A program made the translations under genes and the position numbers. From DATCJU01 sp036562635 (GTDB lineage Bacteria > Actinomycetota > Actinomycetes > Mycobacteriales > Pseudonocardiaceae): 15,755 nucleotides of DNA. The stretch covers positions 1 through 15,755 of the forward strand of contig DATCJU010000166.1 in the NCBI GenBank assembly GCA_036562635.1, written 5' to 3'. Shown here one piece after another: positions 14,533-15,755 of this stretch (its first letter is position 1; each line of letters starts with the position of its first letter). The notes under the pieces were generated by a model. That model saw only the letters and a program-made list of their open reading frames with translations, searched no databases and was not told where the DNA came from.

Positions 14533-14554
14533 CGAGACGGAACGTCTCGTCTCG
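14533..14554. promoter_or_regulatory. TetR operator O1, downstream of the SDR start site
   Basis: CGAGACG-GAA-CGTCTCG (14533-14549) is a perfect 7+7 inverted repeat followed by TCTCG. The 22-bp unit recurs at 14588-14609 with only two differences. It lies at about +1 to +22 of the SDR transcript, a roadblock position. Confidence 0.75.
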
Positions 14555-14561
14555 TGTTTCC

Positions 14562-14590
14562 ACATTCGTCCCTCCCGTCCTCCCTGTCAA
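14562..14590 (-). promoter_or_regulatory. Promoter of the SDR gene
   Basis: On the minus strand, a consensus -35 TTGACA (14590-14585) and a -10 GAATGT (14567-14562) are exactly 17 bp apart. The predicted start is near 14555, leaving an 80-nt leader. This is the best promoter match in the window. Confidence 0.65.
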
Positions 14591-14609
14591 GACGGACCGT
14601 CTCGTCTCG
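14588..14609. promoter_or_regulatory. TetR operator O2, over the SDR -35 and tetR promoter
   Basis: AGACGG-A-CCGTCT (14590-14602) is a 6+6 inverted repeat inside a 22-bp unit that matches O1 at 20 of 22 positions, 55 bp away start to start. It overlaps the SDR -35 box and the -35 region of tetR, so one bound site could repress both genes. Confidence 0.75.
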
Positions 14610-14623
14610 CCTGTTGGTAGGGT
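14594..14623 (+). promoter_or_regulatory. Candidate leaderless promoter of tetR
   Basis: TAGGGT (14618-14623) fits TANNNT and ends 7 nt before the ATG at 14631, so transcription may start at the start codon. The -35 region (about 14594-14600) is weak and lies within O2, in line with autorepression. Confidence 0.45.
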
Positions 14624-14630
14624 GCGGGGC

Positions 14631-15242
14631 ATGGCGACGCAGCCCAGGAGGACCCCCGATGCCGCCCGTCGCAGTGAGGCGTCGCGGCGGGCCATCCTCA
14701 CCGCGGCGTTCGAGCTGGTCGGCGAGGTCGGTTACGCGAAGCTGAGCATCGAGGGGATCGCCGCCCGCGCCGGGGTGGGCAAGCAGACCATCTACCGCTG
14801 GTGGCCGTCCAAGGGCGCGGTCCTGTTCGACGCGTTCCTCATGCTCGCCGAGGGACAGGACGGGCGGGGTGCCGCCCTGCCGGACACCGGGGACCTGGAA
14901 GCCGACCTGAAGGCGGTGCTGCGGGCCACGGTGGACGAGCTGAACGATCCCCGCTACGACGAGCCGATGCGGGCGTTGGCCACCGAGATCCTGCACGACC
15001 CGGACCTCGCCGCCGCCTACGCCGAGCGGCTGGACGGGCCGATGAAGGAGCTGAAGAAGGAGCGGTTGCGTAGTGCGCAACGTGCCGGGGAGCTGCCCGC
15101 GGATCTCGACCTGGACCTGGCCGTGGAGATGCTGTGGGGGCCGCTGCGCACCCGGTGGTTCGAGCGCAGGGGCCCGCTGACCCACGAGTACGCCGACCGG
15201 ATCGTCGAGACGGCACTCAACGGCCTGCGCCCTCGGTCCTGA
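14631..15242 (+). CDS. TetR-family transcriptional repressor
   Basis: A 203-residue regulator. The N-terminal HTH domain holds RRAILTAAFELVGEVGYAKLSIEGIAARAGVGKQTIYRWWPSK in residues 19-61, with the recognition helix around VGKQTIYRWW (49-58). The helical C-terminal part (about 80-200) would bind an unknown ligand and dimerise. ATG 14631 is taken over GTG 14622 because the TANNNT box lies between 14618 and 14623. Divergent arrangement with the SDR, and paired inverted repeats in the 159-nt gap, point to repression of both genes until an SDR substrate or related molecule is bound. A hairpin (15280-15294) follows the stop. Confidence 0.93.
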   Translation: MATQPRRTPDAARRSEASRRAILTAAFELVGEVGYAKLSIEGIAARAGVGKQTIYRWWPSKGAVLFDAFLMLAEGQDGRGAALPDTGDLEADLKAVLRATVDELNDPRYDEPMRALATEILHDPDLAAAYAERLDGPMKELKKERLRSAQRAGELPADLDLDLAVEMLWGPLRTRWFERRGPLTHEYADRIVETALNGLRPRS

Positions 15243-15279
15243 AGTTCGGTGCCAGGCCGGGACGCACGGGCGCCGGGTA

Positions 15280-15294
15280 GCCCCGCTTCGGGGC
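15280..15294. terminator. Short hairpin between convergent tetR and the right-edge genes
   Basis: GCCCCG-CTT-CGGGGC, a 6-bp stem with a 3-nt loop, sits between the tetR stop (15242) and the stop of the minus-strand gene (15314). It may act in both directions. Confidence 0.45.
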
Positions 15295-15313
15295 AGAGCT
15301 TCGGGACGTGGGT

Positions 15314-15586
15314 TCAGACCGCCCATCGGCGGTGCAGGGCATGACGGGCGGGTATGGCCCGGCGGGGACAGGGTGGGCGTCGGGGGTGGCCGGTGGTGCG
15401 GGTGGCGTACTCGTGTTCCAGGCGGGCGATCAGTTGGGCGACGGTGAGGGTGCCGGCCCGGCGGGCCCTGGTCCGGGTGGTGCTGGTGGGCCGGCGGGAC
15501 TGGTGGTCCAGGCGGGCGGCCAGGGCGCACAACAGCGCGCCGGAGGCGGCCATGCCCAGGCCGGTCAGGGCGAGGGTGAGCATCAC
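15314..15586 (-). CDS. Small Arg-rich protein with N-terminal membrane anchor, hypothetical
   Basis: A 90-residue protein. Residues 3-24 (LTLALTGLGMAASGALLCALAA) form one hydrophobic helix, followed by a strongly basic tail with SRRPTSTTRTRARRAG, a short amphipathic part TVAQLIARLEHEYATR and a Pro/Arg-rich end. The tail would lie in the cytoplasm by the positive-inside rule. AGGAG lies 8 nt upstream of the GTG; the next codon is ATG, so a start one residue later is possible. The GTG overlaps the stop of the upstream Cys-rich gene in GTGA, a sign of translational coupling. I do not recognise the family. Confidence 0.6.
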   Translation of the reverse strand: MMLTLALTGLGMAASGALLCALAARLDHQSRRPTSTTRTRARRAGTLTVAQLIARLEHEYATRTTGHPRRPPCPRRAIPARHALHRRWAV

Positions 15587-15755
15587 GGGGTCAGCTCCTT
15601 TCGGGTGCAGAGCGGGCAGCGCGGCAGTGGCCGCCGCATCGACTCCGGTGAGGACGGGGGTGGGCAGAGGGCGCCGCAGTCAGCCAGGCCCAGCACCATC
15701 CGGTGGCCGTCCAGCAGCACGGGCAGGCGGGCCTGTTGGGTCGGGCGCACGTGGT
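15583..15755 (-). CDS. Cys-rich zinc-ribbon-like protein, partial at the window end
   Basis: The last 56 codons of a gene entering from the right edge end at TGA (15585-15583). The visible part reads HVRPTQQARLPVLLDGHRMV, then LGLADCGALC, a Pro/Ser-rich linker, and PRCPLCTRKELTP. CX3C and CX2C pairs separated by about 20 residues suggest a small zinc ribbon; the early LPVLLDGHRMVLGL strand pattern looks like real protein. The stop overlaps the next gene by 4 nt, so the two form an operon. Function and full length are unknown. Confidence 0.55.
   Translation of the reverse strand, partial: HVRPTQQARLPVLLDGHRMVLGLADCGALCPPPSSPESMRRPLPRCPLCTRKELTP

Noticed and set aside
13611..15530. 639-codon minus-strand frame extending the SDR upstream through tetR
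   Set aside because: The SDR family N-terminus, AGGAG site and promoter fix the start at 14471; the extension is antisense to tetR.

Overview
The window is high-GC actinomycete DNA. Its gene order matches my memory of the Mycobacterium tuberculosis Rv0489-Rv0502 neighbourhood: gpm1, senX3, regX3, a membrane protein, a sugar-isomerase-like protein, proC, a small HTH protein, a 33-residue ribosomal protein, galE2 and an acyltransferase. The Pro/Gly/Asp-rich membrane protein and an adjacent thioesterase fit a member of the Pseudonocardiales. The genus cannot be fixed from this stretch.

Layout. Positions 1-97 probably hold the last codons of an upstream gene, followed by two hairpins and a 5' region with an operator-like repeat. 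An adenylate-forming acyl/aryl-CoA ligase (535-2115) ends at an unusual 42-bp perfect palindrome. Next comes the conserved core, all on the + strand: gpmA (2234-2986), senX3-regX3 (3257-5172, overlapping by 4 nt), a 457-nt structured gap, a Pro-rich/acidic membrane protein (5630-7063), a TIM-barrel isomerase-like protein (7075-7896), a TesB-like thioesterase (8121-9023), proC (9065-9874), an excisionase-type HTH protein (10079-10294), bS22 (10502-10603), an atypical SDR epimerase-like protein (10845-11876) and a lysophospholipid-type acyltransferase (11935-13032). Strong hairpins follow several of these genes, so the block looks like several short transcription units rather than one operon.

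The last 2.7 kb (13033-15755) looks accessory. It holds a small lipoprotein (-), a classical SDR (-) divergent from a TetR repressor (+), and at the right edge two overlapping small genes on the minus strand: a Cys-rich protein cut by the window end and a membrane-anchored Arg-rich protein.

The genes combine central metabolism (phosphoglycerate mutase, proline synthesis), phosphate-type two-component signalling, and probable lipid or envelope functions (CoA ligase, thioesterase, acyltransferase). The most informative non-coding signals are: twin operators flanking a near-consensus SDR promoter; three direct repeats ahead of the epimerase gene; perfect palindromes at 2137-2178 and 8022-8043; and a set of start codons without a Shine-Dalgarno sequence but with an -10-like hexamer 6-7 nt upstream, which suggests leaderless mRNAs. 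I saw no clearly new multi-gene system, CRISPR array, tRNA, rRNA or transposable element.
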